Source: Lepidonotus clava (Eukaryota; Annelida; Polychaeta; Phyllodocida; Polynoidae). Taken from it: a stretch of DNA of 64,000 bases. Shown here in pieces: positions 37,001 to 41,871 of this stretch. Below the pieces are notes generated by a model. That model saw nothing but the letters and a program-made list of their open reading frames with translations. It made no database searches and had not been told where the DNA came from. The stretch covers positions 37,483,003 to 37,547,002 of the forward strand of contig OW387148.1 in the NCBI GenBank assembly GCA_936440205.1, written 5' to 3'. The translations under genes were made by a program, and so were the position numbers. Within the stretch, counting starts at the first letter, position 1, and each line of letters opens with the position of its first letter.

Positions 37001-38754
37001 TTTTATATACTATTTCTCTGAATTGAGGAGGGGGGTCTGCTTAATATGACGTCATTTCGAGAGGGGGTTCATGGGCTGCATGACGATAGATGACGGGGGG
37101 GGTCAATAAAGGTCAAAAATAGCATGATGTCATTTAAGGACGGCCCCTTTGTGCACTGAATACAACACTAGATATGGTCCGTAGAGGTTAGGCTGGGGTC
37201 GGATATATTAATCTCATCACCAGTGGTGTGTATGATATTCAGAATACCTTGTTATGCACCATTGACCTGTCTCGCCATCACATAAAAAAAAACAAAAGGT
37301 GTTCATTGGGGAGTACCAATGTTTCTGCCCTGCCTCGCAGCATGCTTTATTTCCCCACTGAAACACTATATGTTGGTTATATGGATGCAAGCAGGAGTCA
37401 TGCATTTATTTCACCCCTATTTCAGAGTTTCTATGCTTTCACTGTTATAATTGGGGAGAGCAGGGGGTAACAAAAAAGATATAACCCTGGATTAAACAAG
37501 ATTTAAATTCACTTCTTTATCTCAAATAGAGATTTCCCCATGTTCATTCTTTAAGGTCAAAGTCTGAGAGAATATTTGCGAAGGCTGATAAAAACCACTG
37601 AGTATAAACTGACATTTCCTTAAAGGGTTCCTTGCATATAAATTTACAAGTTTCCAATTTTCGTGTATTTCACTTGAGATATGTATTATACAAATGTTAC
37701 AAACAAAAACCAGGCAAAATATCAAGGTATTAGATGATAATACAAGAAAGAAAACTTAATTTGGGAATTCCCTTACTTCTGGGTATCAGTTCTGTCCTTG
37801 CTACGTCATAATAATGGGGATTCCCTTCCAAAATAAATTGGGAAGCCCAGGTTATTGGATGAATTTAGGTAAATAAAAAATACAGTTAAAATTAGCATGT
37901 ATAAGGCCTAATATGAATACTTCATGCTAAAGTTAAATTTCCTATCTATAAATTTTGAGAGTGGGGGATTCCCTTTTATCAAACACCGGGGATTCCCAAT
38001 TAGTCCTTGTGACATCACAAATTTGAGGATTTCCCTTAAAAAACACATAAAATATACCAAATTTTAAAGTCCCATAACAATCTCTATATTTACAATATTC
38101 TCAAGATAATTCTAGCATTATTAGTTCATGTTGTCAATGCCATGTTTTAAGGATTTTTGTTGAAAAATATTCACCTTGTATTTATGTGCAAGGTTTCCTT
38201 TAATTATCAGAAGATGTTTGGAATTTGAAATACAAATTCTCCCTATAAACCTGTTGGAATTGTCAGCAATTAATATCAGCTTCTGGATAATCTGCACAGA
38301 AATACAACTGTCTGACTGGTTTTCAATTGATACAGCTTGCAAAATAGTATGCTTTCTATTGCAGAATACGTCTGCCGTTTACATCAGCTGATGCGCCAGT
38401 ATATTGAGCTGACCCAGAAGTTCAGAGGTAAAGATACGTTACTAAATCTACTACATGCATCTCATTAAAAGTAACGACTGTATTAATGATGGTCAATGTA
38501 GGTGTACTACCTAATTGAAGGAAAAATATCTTCTCTTCGAAATTGATACTTCAAAAACAACTAATGCACTACATCAATTGTCAAGCATCAGTCAATAACA
38601 AGAAAGTTTTCCCGTAAAGTTAAAACACATCGTTATTCTCTGTTTATGGTAACTTGGTAACTTCGCTGATTTGATTTTGCTTCACTGTATTCCATTACAT
38701 TTTGTTTTAATTTTAATTGTAGATAACATACTCAATTTGAGCAACGGAATGTGA
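1036..38754 (+). CDS. Small six-exon host gene, 73-residue helical protein, unknown function
   Basis: Proposed join of exons 1036-1042, 22003-22022, 22895-22936, 24218-24275, 38365-38427 and 38723-38754. Each internal boundary is AG|exon|GT, phases are compatible throughout, and the total is 222 bases (73 codons plus TGA). The product begins MSGRREDQTVREIADRL, continues VLVYEQESLDILHELEE, and ends ELTQKFRDNILNLSNGM. It is charged and amphipathic, mostly helical by eye, with no signal peptide or membrane segment. I do not recognise the family. VREIADRL loosely fits the BH3 pattern (hydrophobic-x-x-hydrophobic-Ala-Asp-x-hydrophobic), but the first hydrophobic position is a Glu, so this is only a hint. 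Introns are 0.3 to 21 kb and stuffed with transposons. Exon 1 is the weakest part (donor GTTGGT); exons 2-6 support one another strongly. Alternative exons inside the long introns could have been missed. Confidence 0.68.
1233..1703. mobile_element. Foldback with inverted tandem word GGAGAACTCGGTCC
   Basis: Three to four copies of the word occur at 1234-1302, and three copies of its reverse complement at 1639-1702, around an AT-rich middle. Ends ACTGGAGAACTCGG and CCGAGTTCTCCAGT lie at TA dinucleotides within the surrounding element. Confidence 0.55.
1772..2937. mobile_element. TA-flanked foldback, word GCGCGAAAACTGG
   Basis: Ends GAGTAGAGAAGCCAGTTT and the inverse of GAGTAGAGGAGCCAGTTTT, bordered by TA at 1770-1771 and 2938-2939. 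Variants of the word (GCGTGAAAACT, TTTTCGCGCATTTTT, TGCGCGAAAATAGG, GTGCGCGAAAACTG) recur inside in both orientations, for example at 2217, 2260, 2680, 2702 and 2725. An AT-rich palindrome centred near 2118 (2083-2153) sits in the left half. Confidence 0.6.
3909..4842. repeat. Large imperfect inverted repeat with GC-rich palindromes
   Basis: Arms 3909-4180 and about 4545-4842 are inverted copies: TTTATAACCCCCTCTGGC, AATATAACTCC, and CTCCAGGGAGTTATTTGAGA. Each arm holds a palindrome around GCCCCAGGAAGCCC (about 4082-4132 and 4572-4640). The 365-base centre includes CATGGCAACGG, CACGTGAC and a TTGAATC triplication. This is probably the right half of the outer foldback. Confidence 0.6.
5104..5240. 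repeat. Hairpin, about 50-base arms
   Basis: GGCGATTTTACCGACGACTG with GAGCAACTGCGAGAA and GGTGAAATCG (5104-5162) is repeated inverted at about 5190-5238 (GGTGATTTTACCAGCG, TTCTCGCAGTTGCCCA). Probably another foldback remnant. Confidence 0.5.
5510..5595 (+). repeat. 5' LTR of the Gypsy fossil
   Basis: TG...TA-bounded 86-base repeat, near-identical to 9309-9394. It includes CCCACCTCGTGGTTAGTC. Confidence 0.85.
6001..6900 (+). pseudogene. Gypsy pol fossil: protease-RT linker and reverse transcriptase
   Basis: Recognisable Ty3/Gypsy signals: VNPPHKVPHPLQKRLKDVL before the RT, GIIEPVTEPTDWVNSLVIV, LRLCIDPKSLN, HYPMRTVEEV, and FSVLDTGQAFYQIEV around the motif A aspartate. FNSPFGRYKF follows. It belongs to the element at 5510-9394 and is a broken copy. 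Confidence 0.8.
7105..7865 (+). pseudogene. Gypsy pol fossil: integrase C-terminal part and tail
   Basis: YPQSDGFAESQVKIVKNILK (an integrase core end, compare the usual YHPQSNGQAER) is followed by an ILEWRTIP stretch. A basic C-terminal domain (LEQGEKVRMRTQSGWLPAKV) and a Pro/Lys/Thr-rich tail with VYTRSGREVKIPSKY come next. This is typical of K02A2.6-like Gypsy polyproteins. Fossil, broken. Confidence 0.75.
7910..8060. mobile_element. Foldback MITE, ATTTCACCCCCGAT end
   Basis: It starts near TTTATTTCACCCCCGATAC and contains a near-perfect stem GCCCGGGCAATACAA / TTGTATTGCCCGGGC (about 7977-8012) followed by GACGTCACACCCGGG. A copy in the opposite orientation lies at about 35636-35785 with the same arrangement and a partly different stem. 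AT-rich sequence with repeated GTAAACAAA follows to about 8160. Confidence 0.55.
8227..8789. mobile_element. Kolobok-like MITE, copy 1
   Basis: TIRs AGGGAGGGGCCAGTGA and the inverse AGAGAGGGGCCAGTGA, flanked by TTAA at 8223-8226 and 8790-8793. 563 bases, AT-rich, no ORF. TTAA target sites and AGGG-type ends are characteristic of the Kolobok superfamily; piggyBac also uses TTAA but has CCC ends. Copies 2 and 3 lie at 48184-48744 and 50229-50294. Confidence 0.75.
8948..9130. mobile_element. Foldback element with 26-bp perfect stem, copy 1
   Basis: Flanks contain GATACTAACCTTGTCTGGGA and CAGGATCCCAGCCCGG. The stem at 9004-9029 pairs perfectly with 9051-9076 around a GC-rich 21-base loop (9030-9050). 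A second copy lies inverted at 35225-35405, with the same flanks and loop but another stem sequence. Confidence 0.75.
9309..9394 (+). repeat. 3' LTR of the Gypsy fossil
   Basis: TG...CA-bounded, preceded by a purine-rich tract and followed by the GGCCC target duplication. Confidence 0.85.
9761..10190. repeat. Degenerate repeats of the CTCGTAAC word
   Basis: ACTCGTAACTG (9768), GGCTCGTAATG (9857), GTCTCGTAACTCC (9979) and GGCTCGTAGCACC (10076) are spaced among GATTAAG/CTTAATC motifs and a run of A/G. They continue the word seen in the neighbouring MITE. Boundaries are unclear. Confidence 0.35.
10191..10640. other. Intronic DNA without recognisable features
   Basis: AT-rich, no ORF, no repeat partner seen within the window. 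Confidence 0.4.
10640..11160 (+). repeat. Possible solo LTR-like sequence
   Basis: A TATA-like CTATATATCGGG near 10767 and an AATAAACCTGACTTTCAG signal with GCCAAGCG near 11030-11055 resemble the arrangement at 20465-20900. No ends, duplications or coding parts are visible, so this is weak. Confidence 0.2.
11491..11707. mobile_element. Short TIR element, TTTTATTCTATACCAA ends, copy 1
   Basis: Perfect 16-base inverted ends TTTTATTCTATACCAA / TTGGTATAGAATAAAA. The interior has TTATTTCCCTGCAGGGAAATAA-type palindromes. A second copy is at 40878-41069. Noncoding, 217 bases. Confidence 0.6.
11714..11940 (+). repeat. SINE-like repeat with GTCGCCTCCTACGACAAGC domain
   Basis: It contains GGGTTCGATACCCTACTC (B-box-like) and the tail ACGACAAGCAGGGGATACTG followed by CATTCTTCCCAGGG. 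Similar tails are at 33985-34015. Similar domains are widespread in molluscan short repeats, from memory. A poly(C) run follows (11945-11965). Confidence 0.45.
12028..12150 (+). repeat. tRNA-derived SINE head
   Basis: GGTAGATCAATTGGTAGAGT resembles a tRNA A box, and CTTGGGATTTATCCCTGGC, 40 bases on, resembles a degenerate B box. Together with the GACTCGG start this is the usual layout of a tRNA-derived SINE head. It is followed by CACACCAAAGACAATGGTAG and then the MITE at 12154. Confidence 0.55.
12154..12462. mobile_element. MITE with 35-bp TIRs
   Basis: TGTCACATCTGGAGAGTCGG continuing to 12189 is repeated inverted at 12427-12461 with one mismatch. 309 bases, no ORF. Confidence 0.7.
12470..12521 (-). 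repeat. DIRS split direct repeat B2
   Basis: Copy of B1 at 12731-12782 (shared CGGACCGAAG(A/T)CTGCC). Confidence 0.7.
12607..12730 (-). repeat. DIRS split direct repeat A2
   Basis: Direct copy of 15159-15267, about 85% alike by eye. Confidence 0.75.
12984..13090 (-). pseudogene. DIRS tyrosine recombinase C-terminal fragment
   Basis: The minus strand encodes HSIGLSLEDICQAGDWQSLA and then ALVYLAHYKVA before a stop. The GDWxSLAxxxYL arrangement matches the last conserved box (catalytic Tyr) of DIRS-type tyrosine recombinases, from general knowledge of the family. Fossil. Confidence 0.55.
13265..15070 (-). pseudogene. DIRS pol fossil: reverse transcriptase and RNase H
   Basis: RT signals read on the minus strand: LLLKASGGIRNITDCSQPKG, LLEPGDYTAVTHISSAYRAV (motif A region), PFIFSRLSDAIVHFLAK, and NIRAVNYLDDFIVFD (YLDD catalytic motif, about 14210). 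Then come TKKQIQYLAGVLRHCATLVK, an RNase H stretch with DSSFTRYGATW, and HISGTDNVILDYLS near its end. These are DIRS/PAT hallmarks rather than Gypsy. Broken copy. Confidence 0.82.
15159..15267 (-). repeat. DIRS split direct repeat A1
   Basis: Matches 12607-12730; it marks the upstream end of the element on the minus strand. Confidence 0.75.
15272..15438 (-). repeat. SINE-like repeat, family 2 (TTTGTTTG head)
   Basis: Reverse-oriented copy of the repeat at 18867-19022: a TTTGTTTGTTTGTGGGATTA head, GTTTAACGTCCGGCCAACCC, then GCACAAGGTAA and a tail ending CAGTGGGACCCAA. Fragments occur at 24010-24120, 34808-34922 and 34974-35046. Confidence 0.6.
15465..15835. repeat. Minisatellite, three units of about 128 bp
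   Basis: CATCTCCATACTGGAGA recurs at about 15477, 15618 and 15754, each time with GTGGGAG(C/G)TGCTTGTG-like sequence, TCATGCAATCGTTGCA and TCAGATGCAACTACAATC. Units are 80-90% alike. Confidence 0.75.
16140..16700 (-). repeat. LTR-like sequence, copy 1 (minus)
   Basis: It matches 20450-21020 in reverse: shared GGGGCTCAATCC(C/T)ATACAAAG, AACCAGGTATAGCT, GTCCGTAAGGCTAAGCCTAA and CTTATATAG(T/C)G. Read on the minus strand it has a TATA-like CTATATAAGGG and further on a polyadenylation-type region, the order expected for an LTR. No coding region lies between the two copies in a consistent orientation. Fossil. Confidence 0.45.
17040..17680. mobile_element. Foldback remnant opened by a SINE
   Basis: Inverted arms AATGACCGAGGTGAGATATC (17055-17075) and GATATCTTACCGAGGTCATT (17463-17483) flank a family 1 SINE copy at 17130-17455. 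Sequence to 17680 resembles one arm of the neighbouring element at 17685-18745 (shared TGTAAACAAA, GGAGATATC). Confidence 0.5.
17130..17455 (+). repeat. SINE-like repeat, family 1, full copy
   Basis: Head GAGTGAGTGAGTGTTGGGTG (partly duplicated), CCGTACCGACAGCCAGGGTC, GATCGAATCTATGAGATGAA, GGGAATTGAACCC and a tail with GGGCCTATTCTTACC. About 320 bases. Confidence 0.65.
17685..18745. mobile_element. Inverted-repeat element, 480-base arms
   Basis: Arms of about 480 bases (17685-18165 and 18240-18745) share ATTTCACCCCTA ends, TTCCCCGACCAGGGGAATA, AACATTTG(A/G)(C/G)CACGCCCC and TTTGTTTACATTTT, inverted. The centre (18165-18240) is a smaller hairpin built on GATATCAAAATTGTTATTCC. Noncoding. Confidence 0.7.
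18867..19022 (+). repeat. SINE-like repeat, family 2
   Basis: Same family as 15272-15438, plus orientation. Head TTTGTTTGTTTGTGGGATTA; tail GTAGCAGTGGGACCCAA. Confidence 0.6.
19168..19856. mobile_element. Dispersed DNA repeat G, copy 1
   Basis: Inverse homologue of 24663-25278. Shared stretches include GTCTAGATCGGCACGTTGCT, CAAAGTTTGGT and CTAGCTCAGGATAGA. It ends at TTAGGGAATAA on one side and TTATAATT on the other. Where copy 2 has a long GC-rich palindrome this copy has a short version (19183-19205). Confidence 0.6.
20350..21030 (+). repeat. LTR-like sequence, copy 2 (plus)
   Basis: Contains GCTATATAAGCGG (about 20478) and, 400 bases later, GTAATAAACTGACC (about 20873), then GCCAAGCGCATGTTCTTTGT. 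Inverse homologue of 16140-16700. The upstream part (20085-20350) is also unlike its surroundings and may belong to it. Confidence 0.45.
21050..22000. other. Intron 1, 3' part, without recognisable features
   Basis: AT-rich sequence leading to the acceptor of exon 2. No ORF and no repeat partner in the window. Confidence 0.4.
22003..22022 (+). CDS. Host gene exon 2 (20-base microexon)
   Basis: A T-rich tract ending TTTTATTTACAG precedes it and GTAAGT, a consensus donor, follows. With one base from exon 1 it encodes GRREDQT and ends in phase 0 for exon 3. Confidence 0.65.
22023..22894. other. Intron 2, no transposon recognised
   Basis: 872 bases, AT-rich, unique within the window. Confidence 0.4.
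22895..22936 (+). CDS. Host gene exon 3
   Basis: Acceptor TTTTCTTAATTACAG, donor GTAACT. It encodes 14 residues, VREIADRLVLVYEQ, in phase 0 at both ends. Confidence 0.72.
23184..23425 (+). repeat. SINE-like repeat, family 1
   Basis: GAGTGAGTGAGTGTTGGGTG head, CGTACCGACAGCCAGGGTCA, GACAGGGCGGGCAAACAGCA and GGGAATTGAACCC, ending GGTCAGTGCTGAACC. About 85-90% like 17145-17400. Confidence 0.65.
24010..24120 (+). repeat. SINE-like repeat, family 2, truncated
   Basis: TTTGTTTGTTTGTTGGGTAA head and CGTCAGGCCAATCCTTTAGG, cut off after GTGATCGAATCTATGATATG. Confidence 0.5.
24218..24275 (+). CDS. Host gene exon 4
   Basis: Acceptor CTCTTTTCTGCAACAG with a strong pyrimidine tract; donor GTACTT. It encodes ESLDILHELEELTTMDDDQ and leaves one base. 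This is an acidic, leucine-rich, probably helical segment. Confidence 0.72.
24663..25278. mobile_element. Dispersed DNA repeat G, copy 2, with GC-rich palindrome
   Basis: Inverse homologue of 19168-19856. Near its right end is a palindrome (about 25135-25245): CCTTCTAGTCACTAGC pairs with GCTAGTGACTAGAAGG, and CCTCTCGCCGCA pairs with TGCGGCGAGAGG. Confidence 0.6.
25280..25980. other. Unassigned intronic DNA
   Basis: No ORF of substance and no recognised repeat. Confidence 0.35.
26111..27820 (-). pseudogene. LINE 1: 5'-truncated reverse transcriptase with poly(A) end
   Basis: Minus-strand CR1/Jockey-like LINE. RT signals: NLRNPSNWRPISLIPLSGKL, FVDIRKAFDSVSHARLLNKL (motif A), NGVPQGSILGPMLFVLYVND (motif B), IIMYADDCVIYY (YADD, about 27145), YKNLGVLLDS, and the thumb region LPILDYGGFLF with LQILQNKALRIIL. 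Three overlapping frames cover 27783 to 26324, so at least two frameshifts have occurred. The 3' end shows an AATAAA-type signal (26132-26137) and a 15-base A tail (26111-26125, T on the plus strand). No endonuclease or ORF1 is present, so it is 5'-truncated near 27820. Confidence 0.85.
28191..29116 (-). pseudogene. LINE 2 RT thumb region and RNase H
   Basis: CLKALDVIKVLSNTKWGVDS and LYRALIRSKLDYGSQVYGSA (28805-29116) are followed by an RNase H domain with CYTDGSKEG, FTAEACGLFIALKLIE, IIFSDSKSCLEALNHL and RIPGHIGLAGNETADQTAK, which carry the expected Asp, Glu, Asp, Asp residues. A further tail with DCIVCNCPLTVNHLLLDC is at 27894-28160. Confidence 0.82.
29600..30190. mobile_element. Unidentified insert in LINE 2
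   Basis: The LINE reading breaks after FFDLE near 30200-30240 and resumes at HGIMKDLHAMGL near 29595. The roughly 590 bases between are not LINE. They include repeated GTCACGGAAACGAACATCGT-like words and a poly(A)-like GAAAATAAAGCC (29997-30008). No TIRs or clean duplications were seen. Confidence 0.4.
30400..30726. mobile_element. MITE with CAGGCATGCCAG ends and 6-bp target duplication
   Basis: TIRs CAGGCATGCCAG(A/T)C at 30400 and 30726. TTACCA occurs at both 30394-30399 and 30727-30732, and removing the element restores the LINE reading (MERMVNARL). 327 bases, no ORF. A 6-bp duplication points to an IS3EU- or Dada-like transposase rather than hAT (8 bp), by inference. Confidence 0.75.
30991..32375 (-). 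pseudogene. LINE 2 AP endonuclease domain and linker
   Basis: SIVQWNCRGFQANFNELKIL and FCLQETYLK (N-terminal APE motifs), YIILGDFNGHNSLWGNN, YRTYSAIDLTI and GSDHFHIRLQL (catalytic Asp/His box) occur in order. A basic linker follows, leading to the RT. The 385-codon frame is the longest intact stretch of this element. Confidence 0.85.
32248..33150 (-). pseudogene. LINE 2 ORF1, CCHC zinc-knuckle protein
   Basis: Three zinc knuckles in a row at about 32800-33010: CFKCQKYGHGKDSC, CFRCGQKGHDNTNC, CANCQEAHMAISKEC. They are followed by VWKKEKFIQKIKAERNISYP, the usual arrangement of I/Jockey ORF1 proteins, and a low-complexity Gln/Glu/Lys-rich tail (about 32510-32600). Frameshifted between the two longest frames. 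Confidence 0.8.
33400..33870. other. Unassigned insert with T/G-rich start
   Basis: Starts with a T-rich tract (33402-33440) running into a G run, which could be the A tail of a minus-strand retroposon. The rest is not recognised. Confidence 0.3.
34240..34807. other. Unassigned intronic DNA
   Basis: Moderate GC, short chance ORFs on both strands, no repeat partner. Confidence 0.3.
34808..35046 (+). repeat. Two SINE-like family 2 fragments in tandem
   Basis: 34808-34922 (TTTGTTTGTTTGTTGGGGTA, ACATCCGGCCAACCC) and 34974-35046 (TTTGTTTGTTTGTGGGATTA, GTCTGGCCAACCCTTTAGGG), both truncated at 3' ends. Confidence 0.55.
35225..35405. mobile_element. Foldback element with 26-bp perfect stem, copy 2
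   Basis: Inverse-oriented relative of 8948-9130. The stem 35278-35303 pairs perfectly with 35324-35349 around a 20-base loop nearly identical to that of copy 1. Flanks are about 95% alike, including GATACTAACCTTGTCTGGGA. Confidence 0.75.
35480..35790. mobile_element. Foldback MITE, second copy, with internal duplication
   Basis: The right part (35636-35785) matches 7910-8060 in reverse, ending GTATCGGGGGTGAAATAAA. It has a stem CCCGGGAGATACA / TGTATCGCCCGGG. The left part repeats GGGGGCCTCAGGGAGAATGC at 35543 and 35639. Confidence 0.55.
35800..37340. other. Unassigned intronic DNA
   Basis: AT-rich, with poly(C) at 36628-36652 and G runs near 37030 and 37096. No convincing coding or repeat structure. 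Confidence 0.35.
37345..37405. repeat. Foldback end, third copy of the 1144/4902 terminus
   Basis: TTTATTTCCCCACTGAAACA, CTATATG and GGTTATATGG match the ends of the outer element at 1144-4902. ATTTCACCCCTA follows directly, the end type of the 17685 element. Confidence 0.45.
37500..38360. other. Intron 4, 3' part
   Basis: AT-rich with GGGGATTCCC-type words repeated in both orientations (37815, 37965, 37987), possibly a decayed foldback. Leads to the exon 5 acceptor. Confidence 0.3.
38365..38427 (+). CDS. Host gene exon 5
   Basis: Acceptor GCTTTCTATTGCAG, donor GTAAAG. With the base left from exon 4 it encodes EYVCRLHQLMRQYIELTQKF and then Arg, and leaves one base. The intron before it (about 14 kb) holds LINEs, SINEs and foldbacks. 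Confidence 0.72.
38723..38754 (+). CDS. Host gene exon 6, terminal
   Basis: T-rich acceptor TTTTAATTTTAATTGTAG 295 bases after exon 5. It completes an Asp codon and encodes NILNLSNGM, then TGA at 38752-38754. No clear AATAAA follows within a few hundred bases (ATTAAA at about 38763 is too close to be convincing), so the 3' end is not set. Confidence 0.65.
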
Positions 38755-39830
38755 ACAACCCTTGGATTAAACCACCAATATAGAATGCCTAATTGGGCGA
38801 CCCTATTTGGGTCACGTAATTAAGGTTAACGCTATCGGCAAAGTTCACACAAGATGGCACTATTTACTGCAAATGACAACATTGATGAAGTCAAAAGGCA
38901 TATGGAATGGAATATGTATATTGTTCTTAACACTTTTAGTCTACAGTAATGCCTAAAGACTCTTATCGTTTAATAATATGATTTAATATATCAGGATGTA
39001 AGCATAATATTCGGAATCTTTGTACTTGAAATTGAACTTTTATAAACACCTTTTCCATAAAGTTAGTATTTCACTTGAATTCCTTGATGATAAGACAATT
39101 CTTTTAACAATCAATTACACTCGATTACCTCTCTTTAGCCAACCGAGGTTCATTTTTGTAGGCTTATCATGCTGGAAGTGTTGCAGGACTCCACTTGGTT
39201 GCCCTTTACACAACCCATGAGCCGATAATTAATCAAAGATAATTTAAAATAGCACTCTTATTACTAGGTAAACACTTCACAGTATTATGCACAAATCAAA
39301 TCTAGTTTATTCAGCTCACCTTACTCGATATCGAATTTAGTTTTATTCAAATCTATCAATTACACTACTATCAATAAGGACTAAACCGACTTGCTTAACA
39401 ACAAAGGACTAGATGTCCCCATTATATTAGTAGGTAAAATAATTATAAGTCGGGGCCCCTGGTTTCTGGGCACTGATGCATGGCTAAAAACCTAACATGG
39501 AAGATTAAGGGAAGAGGCTGGGAAGGGCCCGGCCCCACTCATTTTTACAGTCTAAATGCCTCAATTCTAAATATTTATAGTTCTTTGATAAACATCTAGA
39601 TGGCCATGGGTCATTTTAAGGGTTTTTATTTATTACCACACTTGTATAGGAGACCGTTAATGCAGTGATTGATGAGAAAACAATGATAAAAGGCACTAAA
39701 TTGCGTGAATACTTTCTTTTATTACGATTAATTGTTTACACTAGTACTATGACGTACGTTGACGTACGTTGACAGAGTTGATGAGGTAAATGAATTCAAA
39801 TGTACCATGCAGAACTGATGATAAAGGGCT
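38755..39830. other. 3' UTR and downstream DNA
   Basis: Starts with the host 3' UTR; no clear polyadenylation signal. CCTAATTGGGCGACCCTATT at 38790 recurs in variants at 47653 and 47704, a short dispersed word. Otherwise unassigned. Confidence 0.35.
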
Positions 39831-39837
39831 GATCACG

Positions 39838-39900
39838 GGGGGGGGGGGGGGGGGGGGGGAAGGGGGAACTTCACCCCCCCCCCCCCCACCCACCTGTACA
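39838..39900. repeat. Poly(G) and poly(C) runs
   Basis: A run of more than 20 G followed within 20 bases by a run of C. Such tracts are common assembly trouble spots. They border the open frame at 39888-40076. Confidence 0.7.
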
Positions 39901-40076
39901 TATTCCGGGATGCGCCCTTGGCCCTGATCCACCAGGTAGCGACCAAAGGAAAAATTGCAAAGCGATGTCGACGAGGACCAGCCAGGTTCAGAAGAACTAT
40001 ATATTCTGATCAATTCGGAAGCCCTGACCATGAAGAGCTATCTCAGAAGACGGGCGCCACTGAAATCATTAAATAG
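39888..40076 (+). CDS. Short open frame, protein-like, unknown
   Basis: A frame open from the poly(C) run encodes FRDAPLALIHQVATKGKIAK, then RCRRGPARFRRTIYSDQFG and HEELSQKTGATEIIK before TAG. Its composition is protein-like and basic, with no obvious ATG start. It may be the last exon of a gene or a transposon end. No family recognised. Confidence 0.2.
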   Translation, partial: THLYIFRDAPLALIHQVATKGKIAKRCRRGPARFRRTIYSDQFGSPDHEELSQKTGATEIIK

Positions 40077-40099
40077 AAGGTGATTAGCACTAGATGGAG

Positions 40100-40870
40100 A
40101 AGGAAAGTAAATTCTGGCACAGACTGCTAGGTACCGGGAAAAGATGTAATTAGGATAAAAAGTTAGCAGCCGATCAATAAGTAGTAGGTTATTGAAAATG
40201 CAATCATACCAGAAAAAGAAAGATGAAACGGTTTCTTAGATAATTAACCGAAACATTTACACGCTTTACAGGGATGTTGCTGGAAAAAAAAGAGTTTCTT
40301 TCGTACCTCACTGGGATGGAGGGGGTGATGGGTGGCCACTCTTTTGGGTATGGGCTCCCAGCTGACTTGATAATGCCCGCAGCACGAGCGGAGAGAGTGA
40401 AGCCCGGGCCAGGGGAACAGACCGCCGACGATCATGCATGGTAGTGGTGCTCATTGCGCGACAGTATGGATGAACGGTTACGCGTTTTTCTTTTCAAAGG
40501 AGGCCTAGTGTCAGCACAATCTTTAGTGATTGTCGCGGGAGGATTGACCTCCCGAGAGGGTCCCGGTTACTGTGGACTTTCCATGGTTTCCAGAGGAGGG
40601 GTCGACATGACTCAGATGTTTCTTCTCTAAGTTTTATGTGTGAATGGGCGCTAGTTCGAGTACATTCAATTTGAAACTAACACAATGTGCCTGCACCCTA
40701 GGCCTGTTGATAACAAAATGCAACACATGCTCCGAAACTGAGGGTCACGTTGTCGGTTACGTGAAAGAATGTGCCCTGGTGGGTGGAGCAGGGTTGCGAT
40801 GTAACTCATGATCATAGAGATATACAGTTGGTAGCTAATCACAAACAGGATGAAGAGCTCGAGGATAATT
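40100..40870. other. Unassigned DNA
   Basis: A GC-richer patch (40290-40450) on the minus strand could be read as a short exon with a donor-like GTGAGGTACG, but no partner exon was found. Confidence 0.25.
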
Positions 40871-40877
40871 ATTCTAA

Positions 40878-41069
40878 TTTATTCTATACCAACTTCGTAG
40901 CACCTATACCTTCGAATTCATCACTGTCCTTCCCCGCTAGCAAATTTGGGCTAATGCATATGGTCAGCGTTATTTCCCTGCAGCGACATAATCCAAAATT
41001 ATTTCCCCGCTTTAATCCCCTCTTCATGGGTTAATAGGTTATTTTCCAGGGTTATTGTATAGAATAAAA
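40878..41069. mobile_element. Short TIR element, TATTCTATACCAA ends, copy 2
   Basis: Relative of 11491-11707 with the same ends and TTATTTCCC(T/C)GC words inside. Confidence 0.6.
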
Positions 41070-41871
41070 CAAGAACAGACCTCGGGGATGACTCAGCCAA
41101 AGCCGAAGCCCTGAAGGCATAGATGCGCACCTACTCGGGGGAATAATTTGGCTTCGTCCCCCCGGGGGGGGGGGGGCACTTGTCACTTGGGTTTGAAAAG
41201 GTACCCACTGCGAAACGGACCCACCAAGCGGGGGCGGCGAACGTAAAAATTGGGGGGCGGTCAGCCACTTTTACGGGAAAATAGGGGGGCGGTGAACAAT
41301 ATTCATAGAACAGTATAGGGGCAATAACTTAGTAATTAGTCTTATTGTTACTTTATTTCACAAAAAAAAAATACAGTTATTTTATAAGAAGTTTTGTTGA
41401 GCAATTTTGGTGTTTTCTGTATATTTTCACGTATTGACACACTTTTATTTTGTGGAGCCGTGACCTGAAGCCCTGTTATGACACTAAGTCTCAAATGACA
41501 CTAAGTCTCAACATTTTGAGACTTAGTGTCATTTTGAGACTTAGTGTCTCCACATGACACTAAGTCTCAAAAATGACACTAAGTCTCAGTTTGACACTAA
41601 GTCTCAAAAATGACACTAAGTCTCAAATTGATGCTAAGTCTCAAAATGACATGAAGCATAAAAAATGACACTAAGTCTCAAAATGACACTAAGTCTCAAA
41701 ATGACACTAAGTCTTAAAAATGACACTAAGTCTCAAATTGACAATAAGTCTCAAAATAAATCAACATTATATGATAGCATTAATACTATGTTCCAACAAT
41801 AATAATGCAAACTTTTGAGACTTATTGTCATTTTATGATATTTTGAGACTAAGTGTCATTATAATTATGAT

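Noticed and set aside
40244-40435. First exon of a minus-strand host gene
   Set aside because: A donor-like GTGAGGTACG is present but no second exon with matching phase was found upstream or downstream.
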